The translations under genes were made by a program, and so were the position numbers. The notes below the pieces were generated by a model, which saw only the letters and a list, made by a program, of their open reading frames with translations, did no database searches and was not told the DNA's origin. Below are positions 26,400 through 35,281 of a stretch of DNA of 64,000 bases, piece by piece (the first letter of the stretch is position 1; the number at the start of each line of letters is the position of its first letter). The stretch is from NCBI RefSeq assembly GCF_004920835.1, contig NZ_QFHO01000001.1:62001-126000 (forward strand), written 5' to 3'. This DNA comes from Stenotrophomonas maltophilia. GTDB taxonomy: Bacteria > Pseudomonadota > Gammaproteobacteria > Xanthomonadales > Xanthomonadaceae.

Positions 26400-27626
26400 T
26401 TACAGATCCACGCCGAAGCCCATGCCGGCCGACTTCTCGCCGTTGCTGAAGGCACCGCCCAGGGAGAACGAGGCGCGCTCGCCGATGCGCTTGCCGTAAC
26501 CGACCGACAGCGCCTGCTCACCGCCCTGGAAGCCGGCGCCGACGGCGATGCGGCCGCGCGGACTCTGCGAACCAGCGGCGTTGATGGCCATGTTCAACAT
26601 CGCCGAACTCATCGCACCCATGCGGTCGATGCGCTGGTCCTGGTGGCGCAGGCGACGCTCCATCTCCTGCCGCAGGCCGTTGTTGTCCAGCGAGAACTGG
26701 GCCAGGCGCTGATCGGTGTAGGCATTGGCAGTGGTTACCGCCTGCGCGGACTTGGTATCGGTGTAGGTGTTGGCCGATGAAAGCGTGCTGGCGCTGCTGG
26801 CGTCCGTGTAGGCCTTGGAGGTGGTCACCGCAGCTGCAGCCTTCGTATCTGCGTAGCCATTGGCTGAAGAGAGCGTTGCCGCGCTGCTCGCATCGGTATA
26901 CGCGTTGACCGAATTGACCGTGGCGGTGGCGCGGGCATCGGCATAGCTGTTGGCCGACGACAGCGTACTGGCGTTGGCGGTGTTCATCTGGTTGAGGTTG
27001 ACCGCATCGGTGCCCTGGGTGGCGGCAGCAACGTTGGTCAACTGGCGTTCGTTGCCGGCACTGCCAACGGATACGGAATTGGCACGGTCAGCCACTGATC
27101 CATTACCGAGTGCGACGCTGTCGTTGGCGGTGGCCACCGCGCCGTTGCCAACGGCGCTGCTGTTGGCGCCGCTGGCTTCGGACAGGCTGCCCACGGCCGT
27201 GCTGTTCTCGCCGGTGGCATTGCTGCCGGCACCCGATGCCGTGGCGAACGAGCCGGTGGCGGAGCTGCCCGAGCCGCTGGCGCTGCTGAAGTCGCCGCTG
27301 GCGGTCGAACTGTCGCCGATCGCACTGCTGTTGGCACCCGTGGCCGATGCGCCTACGCCCACTGCAGCGCTCTGGTTGCCCGAGGCACTGCTGGCAGCGC
27401 CGATGGCGGTGCTTCCGGTGCCGCTGGCACTGGCACCGGTACCCACAGCGGCCGAGAGATCGCCGCTGGCATCGGCACCATTGCCGCAGGCCATCGAGGC
27501 GGCACCGCCGGCACTGGCGCCGCCGTTGGACACGCCGCCGAAACCATCGTCCAGCTGGCAGGTATCGCCGGCCCACGCCGGCGCGGTTGCCATGGCCAGC
27601 GCCACGGCAAGGATGTGCTTGTGCAT
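26400..27626 (-). CDS. YadA-like trimeric autotransporter adhesin
   Basis: The 408-residue product has a signal peptide (MHKHILAVALAMATAPAWAG), then a YadA-type head of about 14-residue repeats such as SAVGTGASASGTGSTAIG (residues 45-190), a neck (NSVSVGSAGNERQLTNVA), a coiled-coil stalk, and a YadA anchor (RGRIAVGAGFQGGEQALSVGYGKRIGERA, residues about 345-408). Family knowledge: three copies form a 12-stranded pore and display the head outside for adhesion. The stalk has five 15-residue repeats. An alternative Met 9 codons upstream exists. It follows the subtilase gene on the same strand by 110 bases. Confidence 0.93.
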   Translation of the reverse strand: MHKHILAVALAMATAPAWAGDTCQLDDGFGGVSNGGASAGGAASMACGNGADASGDLSAAVGTGASASGTGSTAIGAASSASGNQSAAVGVGASATGANSSAIGDSSTASGDFSSASGSGSSATGSFATASGAGSNATGENSTAVGSLSEASGANSSAVGNGAVATANDSVALGNGSVADRANSVSVGSAGNERQLTNVAAATQGTDAVNLNQMNTANASTLSSANSYADARATATVNSVNAYTDASSAATLSSANGYADTKAAAAVTTSKAYTDASSASTLSSANTYTDTKSAQAVTTANAYTDQRLAQFSLDNNGLRQEMERRLRHQDQRIDRMGAMSSAMLNMAINAAGSQSPRGRIAVGAGFQGGEQALSVGYGKRIGERASFSLGGAFSNGEKSAGMGFGVDL

Positions 27627-27696
27627 CGTCTTCACGGTACCCCCAAGGTCCATCAAGGAAGGTTCCCGGCCAGCGCCGGAAACAGTTGGATCCGGG

Positions 27697-27717
27697 CCGG
27701 CCCCTGCGCAGGGCCGG
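27697..27717. other. GC-rich hairpin between subtilase and adhesin genes
   Basis: CCGGCCC (27697-27703) pairs with GGGCCGG (27711-27717) around a 7-base loop, with inner pairing possible. It lies 20 bases after the subtilase stop (27737) on the minus strand. There is no U-run, so it could be a partial terminator or a stabilising mRNA hairpin rather than a full stop. Confidence 0.4.
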
Positions 27718-27736
27718 TCCGGGTGCCCGCGTCGCC

Positions 27737-30700
27737 CTACGGCGTCACGGTCAACGCCACGCGTACGGCGGTCTTCGGCGTGATCGGGTCGTTGCTGCCC
27801 ACGCAGACGAAGCCGGAGTAGCTGCCGGGTGCAAGCCCGGCGGCGCTGATCGATACCTGCGTGGCCTGGTTGCCACCGGCCACGATGCGGCCCAGGGCAC
27901 GGGTCGGTGCGCCGATCCAGGTGGCACCGCAGGAATTGCTGCCGCCGAGGCCGAACGCCAGGCCAGGTGCACCACTGGTGGCCGACCACGCACCGCTGCC
28001 ATCAGGGTTGATGATCGCGCTTCGGTAGACGTTGTCGCCGCTGGTGGCATTGAACCAGAACCAGCTGGTTGCCAGCGGCGCACGCACCGAAACCACCAAC
28101 CAGTAGCGCCCTGCCGCCAGGTTCACGTTCTGTCCCGCTGCCGCCAGGTCCAGGTTGATGCTGGCAAAGCCGGACGTGCTTACACCAACACCGGTTGCCG
28201 ATGAGGTGTATGACCACACCGCCAGTTGCGGGCTGGATTCCGGATTGCCTTCCGGATTGCCGGCGACATCGCGGTAGATCGACCAGTTGATGTTGGTCGA
28301 AGTGGCCAGGCTGCCACCGTTGACGAAACCATCGGCGACGATGCGCCTGATGCCGGTTGCCTCGCCGAGGGTGAAGTCATCTGCAGACAGCTGCGCGCGT
28401 GCGCCGACCGTGGCAGCGTCGGTGAAACGCGTGGAGCGGCGGCCATTGGCATTGTTCGGTGCCTGTGCGACCAGGGTGCGCGTACCCAACCCGGTGTTGT
28501 CGATCTGCCATTCCAGCGGCGAGCCTCCCGTGTTGGCGATCTGCAGGTTCAACAGGCCGTTGCCACCGGCCGGCAGGCTCAGCGTGTTCGACGGCGGCGT
28601 GGCTGCGATCTGCGGCGGCGGTACCGAAACCGCAATCGGCAAGCGCAGCAGCGGCTGACTGGTATCGCCGCCCTGCGGTGCCAGAGTCAGCCTGGCGAAG
28701 CGCCAGCTGCCATCGTTGGGTACCGATCCGGTGGTAACGATCACCCGCACCGCCTTGCTCTCGCCCGGCGCAAGGGTGAAGACCGACGGCGAGACAACGG
28801 CGGTCAAGCCCTGCACCTTCGCCGTCCAGGTCTGCCGGGTCGGCAGCACGTTGCGGAACACGCGGGTGAAGGTGCAACTGTCGGTGCAGGTGCGCTTGCC
28901 CATGCTGGCGATGTTGAGCGAAGCCACGTTGCCACCGTTGCCTGGATCGGCAGCGAAGAAGTTGGCCTTGGTTTCATTCAGCACCAACCCTGCGCGCAGC
29001 GCCTGGTCGACCTGGATACGACCGGCACCCATCGCAAACGCATCGGCGGGTGTCACGCCGTCCTCCTTCAGCACTTCCTGGCGTGCGGTCATCATCAATG
29101 CCGAACGTACTTCCTGCACGGTCCAGTCCGGACGGGCCTGGCGCAACAGGGCAGCGGCGCCGGCATGGTGCGGCGAGGCCATCGAGGTTCCGTCCATCAG
29201 GCCAACGGCATTTTCCGAACCGGTCACTTCATTGCCAGCGACCACGGCGAGCACGCGCACGCCCGGCGCAGTGACGTCTGGCTTCACCAGATCGAAGATG
29301 CCGGCGGGACCACGCGAGCTGAAATCGCCCAGTACGTCCGGCGTGTTGCTGACCTTGGTCGCCGGATAGGCGATGCCAGCGGTGGCGGTGTTGCCGACGC
29401 TGCTGGCAAAGGTCCGCAGCGCGTCGGCGTCGGCCTGATCGATGGCGAAGGCCGGAATCGAGGCCCCGGCAACGTTCGGCAGGATCGGCGTCGGCTGGTT
29501 GTTGCCGATCAGTACCGCGATCGCACCCGCGGCGGCGGCATTGTTGACCTTGTCGCTGAAGTTGCACGAGCCGCGACGGATCACCGCAATCGCACCCTGG
29601 AAGGTGCTGGCCGGGAAGGCCGTACAACCATCGTTGGCGCTGTCGATGCCGGCACTGACGCGTAGCGGCGTGGTCGCTGCAATCGGCGTGCTGAACGGTA
29701 CGCCACCCGAACCTTCGGTCAGCAGAATGACGCCCAGTGCGGGCGGTACGCTGCCCGGGCCACTGACCGCCGCATACAGTTCGATGTCACCACGGCCATG
29801 GGTGGCGGCGGCCGTGCTGCCGGTCCACGGTTCCAGATGGCCCATCGTGTTCGGGCCCGGACCGGAGTTGCCGGCCGAGGTCGCGACGTAGATGCCTGCG
29901 TCCGACGCGTTGAGGAACGCCAGCGACACCGCTTCACCCCACGGTGCAGTGCCGCCGGCAATGGAGTAGTTGATGACATCGACCACGCCATCGGCCAGCG
30001 CCTGGTTCACCGCCGCCAGTGTCGACGTATTCGGGCACAGGCCGCGGCCTGTGGAGATCTCGGTGTAGCAGGTGTCGTAGGCGATGATGTTGGCGCGCGG
30101 CGCAGCACCGGAAATATGGATCTGGTTGCCGCGGTACGACGCCATGTGCGGATTGCCAGCCGCAGTCGATGCGGTGTGGCTGCCATGACCATTGGTATCG
30201 CCGAAACCGGGTTCCTCGCGGACATCGGCCACGCCGCACTGGTTACCCGGTGCGGCGCAGACAAAGTCGTAGCCGCCGATCAGCTTGCTGTTGCAGCGGC
30301 CCTCATCGGCGCCACCAGGCGCACAGGTGCCCAGGTAATTGCCCGCGCCCAGCGGGTTGATGTGCTCGTAGCCGTCTTCGGCGCGGGCAGTGAACGCAGG
30401 ACTACCGAAATTGATACCCGAATCGATGACGCCGATGACGATGCCCTCGCCACGGAATGGCGTGGGTGAGGCGCTCCACAGTACCGACGCGCCGATCAGG
30501 CCCGGTCCGACGTCGGTGTCCTGCTCATACTCGCGGTACTCTTCCACCAACTGCACGTCCGGCAATGCACGTACGCGCTCGGCTTCCTGCGGATTCATCT
30601 GCAGCACCGATGCATTGATCGCGTGCTGCATGCGGCGCTCCACCTTCACGCTGCGACCGAGTGCCGAGTTGATGCGCGCTTCGTGCTGGCTCTGGCGGTC

Positions 30701-31096
30701 AGCCAGAAACCGTACGTAGTCACGTGAGCGGGCACCCTGCACCGCGATACGGTCGGTGGCAACGCTGCCGGTGGCTGCCGCTGCGCGCGCGGCACTGGCG
30801 GAGGGACGTTTGCGTTCCGGTGCGGGAAGACCCTGGATGTCACCCTTGTAGGTGGCCAATGGCTCTTCGCGGTACACCACGATGTAGCGGTGCGAGAGCT
30901 CGCCCAGTCCGCTTCCTGGCCCGGCGGCAGCGGGCGCAGCAGGACCACCGGCGCGCGCATCCAGCGAGGGGTTGCCCGTCTTTGACGGCGTGGACGGGGC
31001 CATGCCGCCTACACTCACCGCCGCCGCAGCCAATGCCGCACCTGCGACCAGGCCTAGTGCGATCCACTTGTTTCGTTTGATCCATGCATTGCGCAT
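27737..31096 (-). CDS. secreted S8-family subtilisin-like protease
   Basis: This 1119-residue protein has an N-terminal hydrophobic signal (IALGLVAGAALAAAAVS), an I9-type propeptide region (RYIVVYREEPLATYKG), and a subtilase domain with catalytic Asp225 (GVIDSGINFG), His307 (GHGSHTAS) and Ser638 (DGTSMASPHHAG). A PA domain is inserted between His and Ser (SNDGCTAFPASTFQGAIAVI). Residues 760-1119 are Fn3-like and C-terminal beta-sandwich domains. The architecture is that of large secreted xanthomonad/plant-type subtilases, roughly normal length. It probably degrades host or environmental proteins. The YadA-like adhesin lies downstream, possibly co-transcribed. Confidence 0.93.
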   Translation of the reverse strand: MRNAWIKRNKWIALGLVAGAALAAAAVSVGGMAPSTPSKTGNPSLDARAGGPAAPAAAGPGSGLGELSHRYIVVYREEPLATYKGDIQGLPAPERKRPSASAARAAAATGSVATDRIAVQGARSRDYVRFLADRQSQHEARINSALGRSVKVERRMQHAINASVLQMNPQEAERVRALPDVQLVEEYREYEQDTDVGPGLIGASVLWSASPTPFRGEGIVIGVIDSGINFGSPAFTARAEDGYEHINPLGAGNYLGTCAPGGADEGRCNSKLIGGYDFVCAAPGNQCGVADVREEPGFGDTNGHGSHTASTAAGNPHMASYRGNQIHISGAAPRANIIAYDTCYTEISTGRGLCPNTSTLAAVNQALADGVVDVINYSIAGGTAPWGEAVSLAFLNASDAGIYVATSAGNSGPGPNTMGHLEPWTGSTAAATHGRGDIELYAAVSGPGSVPPALGVILLTEGSGGVPFSTPIAATTPLRVSAGIDSANDGCTAFPASTFQGAIAVIRRGSCNFSDKVNNAAAAGAIAVLIGNNQPTPILPNVAGASIPAFAIDQADADALRTFASSVGNTATAGIAYPATKVSNTPDVLGDFSSRGPAGIFDLVKPDVTAPGVRVLAVVAGNEVTGSENAVGLMDGTSMASPHHAGAAALLRQARPDWTVQEVRSALMMTARQEVLKEDGVTPADAFAMGAGRIQVDQALRAGLVLNETKANFFAADPGNGGNVASLNIASMGKRTCTDSCTFTRVFRNVLPTRQTWTAKVQGLTAVVSPSVFTLAPGESKAVRVIVTTGSVPNDGSWRFARLTLAPQGGDTSQPLLRLPIAVSVPPPQIAATPPSNTLSLPAGGNGLLNLQIANTGGSPLEWQIDNTGLGTRTLVAQAPNNANGRRSTRFTDAATVGARAQLSADDFTLGEATGIRRIVADGFVNGGSLATSTNINWSIYRDVAGNPEGNPESSPQLAVWSYTSSATGVGVSTSGFASINLDLAAAGQNVNLAAGRYWLVVSVRAPLATSWFWFNATSGDNVYRSAIINPDGSGAWSATSGAPGLAFGLGGSNSCGATWIGAPTRALGRIVAGGNQATQVSISAAGLAPGSYSGFVCVGSNDPITPKTAVRVALTVTP

Positions 31097-31587
31097 CGAA
31101 TACCCCTTCCATTGAAAGCCCGAGATGCACGCCGGCGTCAGCGCCGGCGCTGTGATGTCTGGTGCTTCAATTGCAGGTGCGACGCGTAGTCCCCGACGCC
31201 GTGCACCCCGCTACCCCCCGGTAGCGGAATCGACACTACCTTAAAATTTGACGTGGTGCACAGTTTTTGATGACACGGCGATGACGCCCTTCAATACGCA
31301 CTGGTATGGGTGATGCCATGAGCAGCAGTGCGGCGCTGCACCGCTGAAATGCCCTAGCACGCGCGCGTTTCATCCACGTGCCACGAAATCTGACACAGGT
31401 CCGGTGCATGCGCGCGGTCACAGCTTCGCCCTTTCGTCGTTGACCGAAAGGCGACAGCTTGTGACGCTTACGACACCGCACGGCCTCTGCGGCCCTGTCA
31501 TCGCGGTTACGCCCCGTCCTCACATGACCTCGCCCCGGCACGGTCGTGGCGGACGGCTGCGCCCTGAACTTCTGCTGGAGAACCGCA
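31097..31587. other. 491-base divergent intergenic region between subtilase and nuclease genes
   Basis: It contains a perfect 6-bp stem with CCCC loop (31210-31225) and an AT-rich tract (about 31238-31270) that probably holds the subtilase promoter. No gene, repeat or unambiguous -35/-10 pair could be supported. The last 20 bases carry a CTGGAG ribosome-binding site for the nuclease gene. Confidence 0.5.
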
Positions 31588-32328
31588 ATGCGCCTTGCAA
31601 GCTTCTTCTTCGTGTTCATCCTCAGCGCCTTCGCCGGCGCTGCCCAGGCCCAGGTCGTTACTCTCAACAAGGGCGGCTTCGTGCTGACCTACGACTGCAG
31701 CATCCACAGCGCAACCCGCTACGAGTACACGCTCACCGCCGACACCGGCTCCGCCGCGCGCCCTTCCAGTTTCTACAAGGACCCGGACCTGCCGGCCGGT
31801 TGCCTCGGCCAGAACAGCACTGCGTCGTATGCCAGCATCCGCAGCGGCTATGACCGCGGCCATCTGGTGACCTCCAACCACATGGACTACGACGCGACCT
31901 ACATCCGACGCGCCAACTACATGACCAACATCGTCCCGCAGGTGTCCAGCTTCAACCAGGGCATCTGGGTGAAGGCCGAGAACGTGGCCGAATGCTACCG
32001 CGACATCGCGCCGGTGGATGTCTATGGCGGCGTGGTCTATGGCGATGCCTCCAATGACTACTTCCTGGCCAGCCACGGTATTCCCACGCCGGAGTTCTTC
32101 TGGAAGACCGTCATCACCCGTGACCCGAACACCGGTACCGCCAAGGCGATCAGCTGGATCATCCCCAATGAGGCCAACCTCGGCAGCCTGGACAACTATC
32201 TGGTGACCATCGCCGACCTGGAAGAGCTGCTCGGCGCCAGCTACGTGGCCATCAATGCGCCGGCTTCGCTCAAGAACATGCTGCCGGCCACCACCTGGCC
32301 GCAGCCGACGGGCTGTGATCTGGGCTGA
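31588..32328 (+). CDS. secreted DNA/RNA non-specific endonuclease
   Basis: The 246-residue protein begins with a signal peptide (MRLASFFFVFILSAFAGAAQA). Its beta-beta-alpha metal nuclease motif is YDRGHLVTSNHMDYDATYI, where the DRGH His is the general base and the following Asn (YMTNIVPQ) helps bind Mg. The family (NucA/Serratia nuclease) degrades single- and double-stranded DNA and RNA outside the cell. An upstream frame (31546) would precede the signal peptide; the ATG at 31588 has CTGGAG 8 bases before it. It could give access to extracellular DNA or phosphate. Confidence 0.92.
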   Translation: MRLASFFFVFILSAFAGAAQAQVVTLNKGGFVLTYDCSIHSATRYEYTLTADTGSAARPSSFYKDPDLPAGCLGQNSTASYASIRSGYDRGHLVTSNHMDYDATYIRRANYMTNIVPQVSSFNQGIWVKAENVAECYRDIAPVDVYGGVVYGDASNDYFLASHGIPTPEFFWKTVITRDPNTGTAKAISWIIPNEANLGSLDNYLVTIADLEELLGASYVAINAPASLKNMLPATTWPQPTGCDLG

Positions 32329-32439
32329 TCATCCTGTTGGAAGGACGCGGGGTGCTCGGCATGGCCACGGGTGCCCCGCTTGCGCGGCTGTGGGAAAATG
32401 ACGGGTGATTGCCCCGCTGCATTGCCCCAGGAGTTGTAG

Positions 32440-33135
32440 ATGTCCCGTTTCCCCTTCGATGCCGTGCTGTTCGACTGCGATGGCGTACTGGTTGATTCCG
32501 AGCCGCTGGTAGCCCGCGTGCTCTCGGAGATGCTGACCGAGCGCGGCTGGCCGCTGACCCCGGCGCAGGCCGGTGAGGTGTTCCTGGGCCAGTCCGTGGC
32601 CCACCTGGCCGGACTGATCGAAGAACGCACCGGCAAGCCGTTCACCGAAGAATGGCTGGAAGCATTCCGCCAGCAGCGCAACCGGGCACTGGAACGCGAC
32701 CTGGTTGCAATCCAGGGTGCACCCGAGGCGGTGCGTGCGATCGCCGTCGCCACCGGCGGAAGGATTGCCTGTGCGTCCGGTGCGGACCTGCACAAGGTGA
32801 AGCTGCAACTGGGCAAGGTTGGCATCCTCGACGCCTTCGGTGCCCACGTGTTCAGCGGCCAGGACATGCCGCACACCAAACCCCATCCGGATGTCTATCT
32901 GGCCGCCGCCGCTGCGCTGGGCGTGGACCCGAAACGCTGCGCGGTGATCGAGGACACCGTTACCGGTGCAACGGCCGGTGTGGCCGCCGGCGCCACCGTG
33001 TTCGGCTTCAGCGAAGGCGGTCCGCACCACAGTACGCCGGAGGCCCTGCGTGCCGCGGGTGCGCAGGTGATCTTCCAGCGCATGGAAGACCTGCCCGCCC
33101 TGCTTGCCGCCCACGCGGTCGACGCAGTCGCCTGA
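32440..33135 (+). CDS. HAD-IA family phosphatase/phosphomutase
   Basis: The 231-residue cytoplasmic enzyme has HAD motif I FDCDGVLVDSEPL (nucleophile and acid Asp), motif II in the ACASGAD region, a Lys in HTKPHPDVYLAAA and acidic motif IV VIEDTVTGATAG. A helical cap lies between motif I and II. Relatives include sugar-phosphate phosphatases and beta-phosphoglucomutase-like enzymes. The substrate is not deducible. AGGAG precedes the start. The gene is convergent with the small membrane-protein gene. Confidence 0.9.
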   Translation: MSRFPFDAVLFDCDGVLVDSEPLVARVLSEMLTERGWPLTPAQAGEVFLGQSVAHLAGLIEERTGKPFTEEWLEAFRQQRNRALERDLVAIQGAPEAVRAIAVATGGRIACASGADLHKVKLQLGKVGILDAFGAHVFSGQDMPHTKPHPDVYLAAAAALGVDPKRCAVIEDTVTGATAGVAAGATVFGFSEGGPHHSTPEALRAAGAQVIFQRMEDLPALLAAHAVDAVA

Positions 33136-33142
33136 TCCGTTC

Positions 33143-33373
33143 TCAGCCCGCAGCGCCCAGCGAGGCGCTGCGGCGCATGCCTGCGTAATGCAGGGCAAAC
33201 AGATACAGGCCGGTCAACAGCTGCAGGAACAAGGGTGGCAGCGGCGCATAGGTAATCCACGCCGGTGGCTCGCCCTGCCCCATCGCGCGCGCCACGAAAT
33301 TGGCGATCACCGCCAGCGTGAAAACGATCGATGTCCAGCGGTGCACAGGCCGTGCCCAGTGGCCGCGATTCAT
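33143..33373 (-). CDS. small membrane protein of unknown function
   Basis: The 76-residue product has two hydrophobic segments (TSIVFTLAVIANFVARA and PPLFLQLLTGLYLFALHY) joined by a short, proline-containing loop, so a two-helix inner-membrane hairpin is likely. Its ATG overlaps the stop of the VOC-family gene (ATGA at 33370-33373), which argues that it is real and co-translated. I do not recognise the family. Confidence 0.72.
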   Translation of the reverse strand: MNRGHWARPVHRWTSIVFTLAVIANFVARAMGQGEPPAWITYAPLPPLFLQLLTGLYLFALHYAGMRRSASLGAAG

Positions 33374-33795
33374 TGCTGGCGCCTCGCCTCGGAGTGCGCT
33401 TCGATCATTTTCCAGCCATTGCCGGATGGATCACGGAATCCCGCATCCACCGCACCATAGCGTTCAATAGGCTCCTGGGTGAACTCGACACCCTTCGCCT
33501 GCCATTCCACATGGCGTGCCCGGCAGTCCTCAACCGCCAGTACCAGCGGCGGCATCGCGCCCTTGGCCACCAGCTGCTGCAGCGCCAGAGCCGTGGCCGC
33601 GTCATGGGTAGGCGGACCCGGCACGAACAGACCCAGCTGGAAACCGCCCTGGCCGGGGCTGCGTATGGTAAGCCAGCGATAGCTGCCATTGCGTACGTCG
33701 GTGTGCACCTCAAAGCCAAGCGTGTCGACGTAGAACGCAAGCGCTTCGTCCTGGTCGCGCACATACAGGCCGACCGTGTTCACAGTGTTTGTCAT
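33370..33795 (-). CDS. VOC-family (glyoxalase-like) protein
   Basis: This 141-residue protein has the paired beta-alpha-beta-beta-beta units of the vicinal-oxygen-chelate fold: NTVGLYVRDQDEALAFYVDTLGFEV near the start and AGFRDPSGNGWKMIE near the end. The start at 33795 has a strong GGGAGG ribosome-binding site; the longer frame (to 34029) overlaps the upstream AraC gene. Members range from glyoxalases to antibiotic-resistance dioxygenase-like proteins. The cognate substrate is not clear. It lies 10 bases after an AraC-type gene in a tight operon. Confidence 0.88.
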   Translation of the reverse strand: MTNTVNTVGLYVRDQDEALAFYVDTLGFEVHTDVRNGSYRWLTIRSPGQGGFQLGLFVPGPPTHDAATALALQQLVAKGAMPPLVLAVEDCRARHVEWQAKGVEFTQEPIERYGAVDAGFRDPSGNGWKMIEAHSEARRQQ

Positions 33796-33805
33796 GGGAC
33801 CTCCC

Positions 33806-34267
33806 TCAGGTGGGATCCACGTTAGCAACGGCCTGGCGGCGGCGCTTCTCCAAAACTGCGATGTTGAGGTCCGGGCGCTGCGCGGCACGTGCGTGGCATT
33901 CCGGCACAGTGACGGGTATCGATTGGCCGGCGCGCTCGCGCTCCCGCACATTGCCCGGACTATCGCCGGTGATGTCACGGAAGATGCGGCCGAACGTACC
34001 CAGGCTGGACCAGCCGGTCTGGGCGGCAATCTCGGTCACCGGCAGATCGGTGTCGCGCAGCATGGCCACCGCCCGCTCGATGCGGCGGCTGAGCAGGTAG
34101 CGGTGTGGCGGCAGCCCGAAGGCCTGCTTGAACGAGCGCGCGAAGTGCGCCGGCGATACCGCACTGACCTCGGCCAAGCGCGCGACTGACCACTCTTCGT
34201 GGCTGGCGCGGTCCATCCGGTCCTTGGCACGCAGCAGGCGTCGCAGTAGTTCGGGGCTCTGGTTCAC
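33806..34267 (-). CDS. AraC-type helix-turn-helix regulator (DNA-binding domain only)
   Basis: The 153-residue protein is essentially the two-HTH AraC/XylS domain: WSVARLAEVSAVSPAHFARSF for the first HTH and PVTEIAAQTGWSSLGTFGRIFRD for the second, with only a short N-terminal extension. It lacks a sensor domain, as is common for small AraC regulators paired with VOC proteins. Its ATG overlaps the stop of the LysR gene (ATGA), and the VOC gene follows 10 bases later, so it probably regulates the operon or the VOC gene. Confidence 0.9.
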   Translation of the reverse strand: MNQSPELLRRLLRAKDRMDRASHEEWSVARLAEVSAVSPAHFARSFKQAFGLPPHRYLLSRRIERAVAMLRDTDLPVTEIAAQTGWSSLGTFGRIFRDITGDSPGNVRERERAGQSIPVTVPECHARAAQRPDLNIAVLEKRRRQAVANVDPT

Positions 34268-35190
34268 GGTGTCACCGCTTGGGCCAGATGATGGCGTGCT
34301 GCACGCCGTGCCTCAGCCGCCTGCTCGCCAAGCCAATCACGGAACGCGCTGACCTTGATGCTGCCGCTGCGCGCAGTTGGTGCCACGAACCAGAAACTGC
34401 GGCCGTCACTGGCCACACCTGGATGAGCCTGTACCAGTCGCCCGCTGTCCAGCTCTGCCTGGAACAGGATCGGCGAACCAATGGCGATCCCCTGCCCCGC
34501 AATCGCCGCACCGATGTCCAGGTGCTCGACAGCAAATGGTGCAACAAAATTCTCCCGCGCCGGCGGTGCAATCTGTCCATGAGCGGAGAACCACACTGCC
34601 CACCAGTCTGGTCGCCCGAGCAGCGCGACATCCAGCCCGCCACGACCCAGGTCACGTGCGGCCGGCAGCAGCGACGGTGCGCACAGCGGTGTGAATACGC
34701 TGGGAAACAGGGGCGTGGCCTGCAAGCCGGGCCAGTCCCCATGCCCGTTGCGGATGGCCGCGTCGAAGCGACCCGCTGCCAGGTCCTGCGGTTCCGCCGA
34801 TAGATCCAGCTCCAGCACAAGCTCCCGGTGACGCGCGCGGAAGCCGCCCAGTCGCGGCGTCAACCAACTGGTGCCCAGCGTTGGCAATACGGACAGGCGC
34901 AGTCGCGCTGCATCCATGTCCCCAGCGCGCATGAAACTGGCACGAAGTGCATCGAACGCCCGTGTGGCCTCCTGCGCGATGCTGGCACCGGCAACCGTCA
35001 GTTCCACATGCTGTGCGTGGCGCAGGAACAGGCAGGTACCAGTCTGGGCCTCCAGACGCTGCACGTGGTAGCTCACTGATGCCGCAGTGGTGTCGAGCTC
35101 TTCGGCGGCACGCGCGAAGCTGCCCAGCCGCGCCGCCGCCTCGAAGGCGCGGATGGCGGCAAGCGATGGCAGCTGGCGTTGGGTGACCAT
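34264..35190 (-). CDS. LysR-family regulator (GcvA-like)
   Basis: The 308-residue regulator starts with a winged HTH (LPSLAAIRAFEAAARLGSFARAAEELDTTAASVSYHVQRLE) and continues into a two-lobed type 2 periplasmic-binding-like effector domain. The sequence LPSLAAIRAFEA is typical of the GcvA-like subgroup. It is the first gene of a four-gene overlapping operon (LysR, AraC, VOC, small membrane protein), and its start faces the exported protein gene at 35282 with 91 bases between. It may control that divergent gene, the usual LysR arrangement (inference). Confidence 0.9.
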   Translation of the reverse strand: MVTQRQLPSLAAIRAFEAAARLGSFARAAEELDTTAASVSYHVQRLEAQTGTCLFLRHAQHVELTVAGASIAQEATRAFDALRASFMRAGDMDAARLRLSVLPTLGTSWLTPRLGGFRARHRELVLELDLSAEPQDLAAGRFDAAIRNGHGDWPGLQATPLFPSVFTPLCAPSLLPAARDLGRGGLDVALLGRPDWWAVWFSAHGQIAPPARENFVAPFAVEHLDIGAAIAGQGIAIGSPILFQAELDSGRLVQAHPGVASDGRSFWFVAPTARSGSIKVSAFRDWLGEQAAEARRAARHHLAQAVTP

Positions 35191-35281
35191 AAGTGTGACT
35201 TAGCCTGAGCCCCGATATCTGCGTGGTCAATCCCCCGCGCACCCGCAACGATGGAGGCACCTTCGGTAGGGGATCACGCAC

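Noticed and set aside
28226-29665. A 479-codon plus-strand open frame within the subtilase
   Set aside because: It is antisense to the subtilase, whose catalytic triad is intact; no family features.
31210-31225. GCTACC-CCCC-GGTAGC hairpin as an intrinsic terminator or SMAG element
   Set aside because: No U-run on either strand, no gene end next to it, and although GTAG occurs there is no stem following it as in SMAG repeats.
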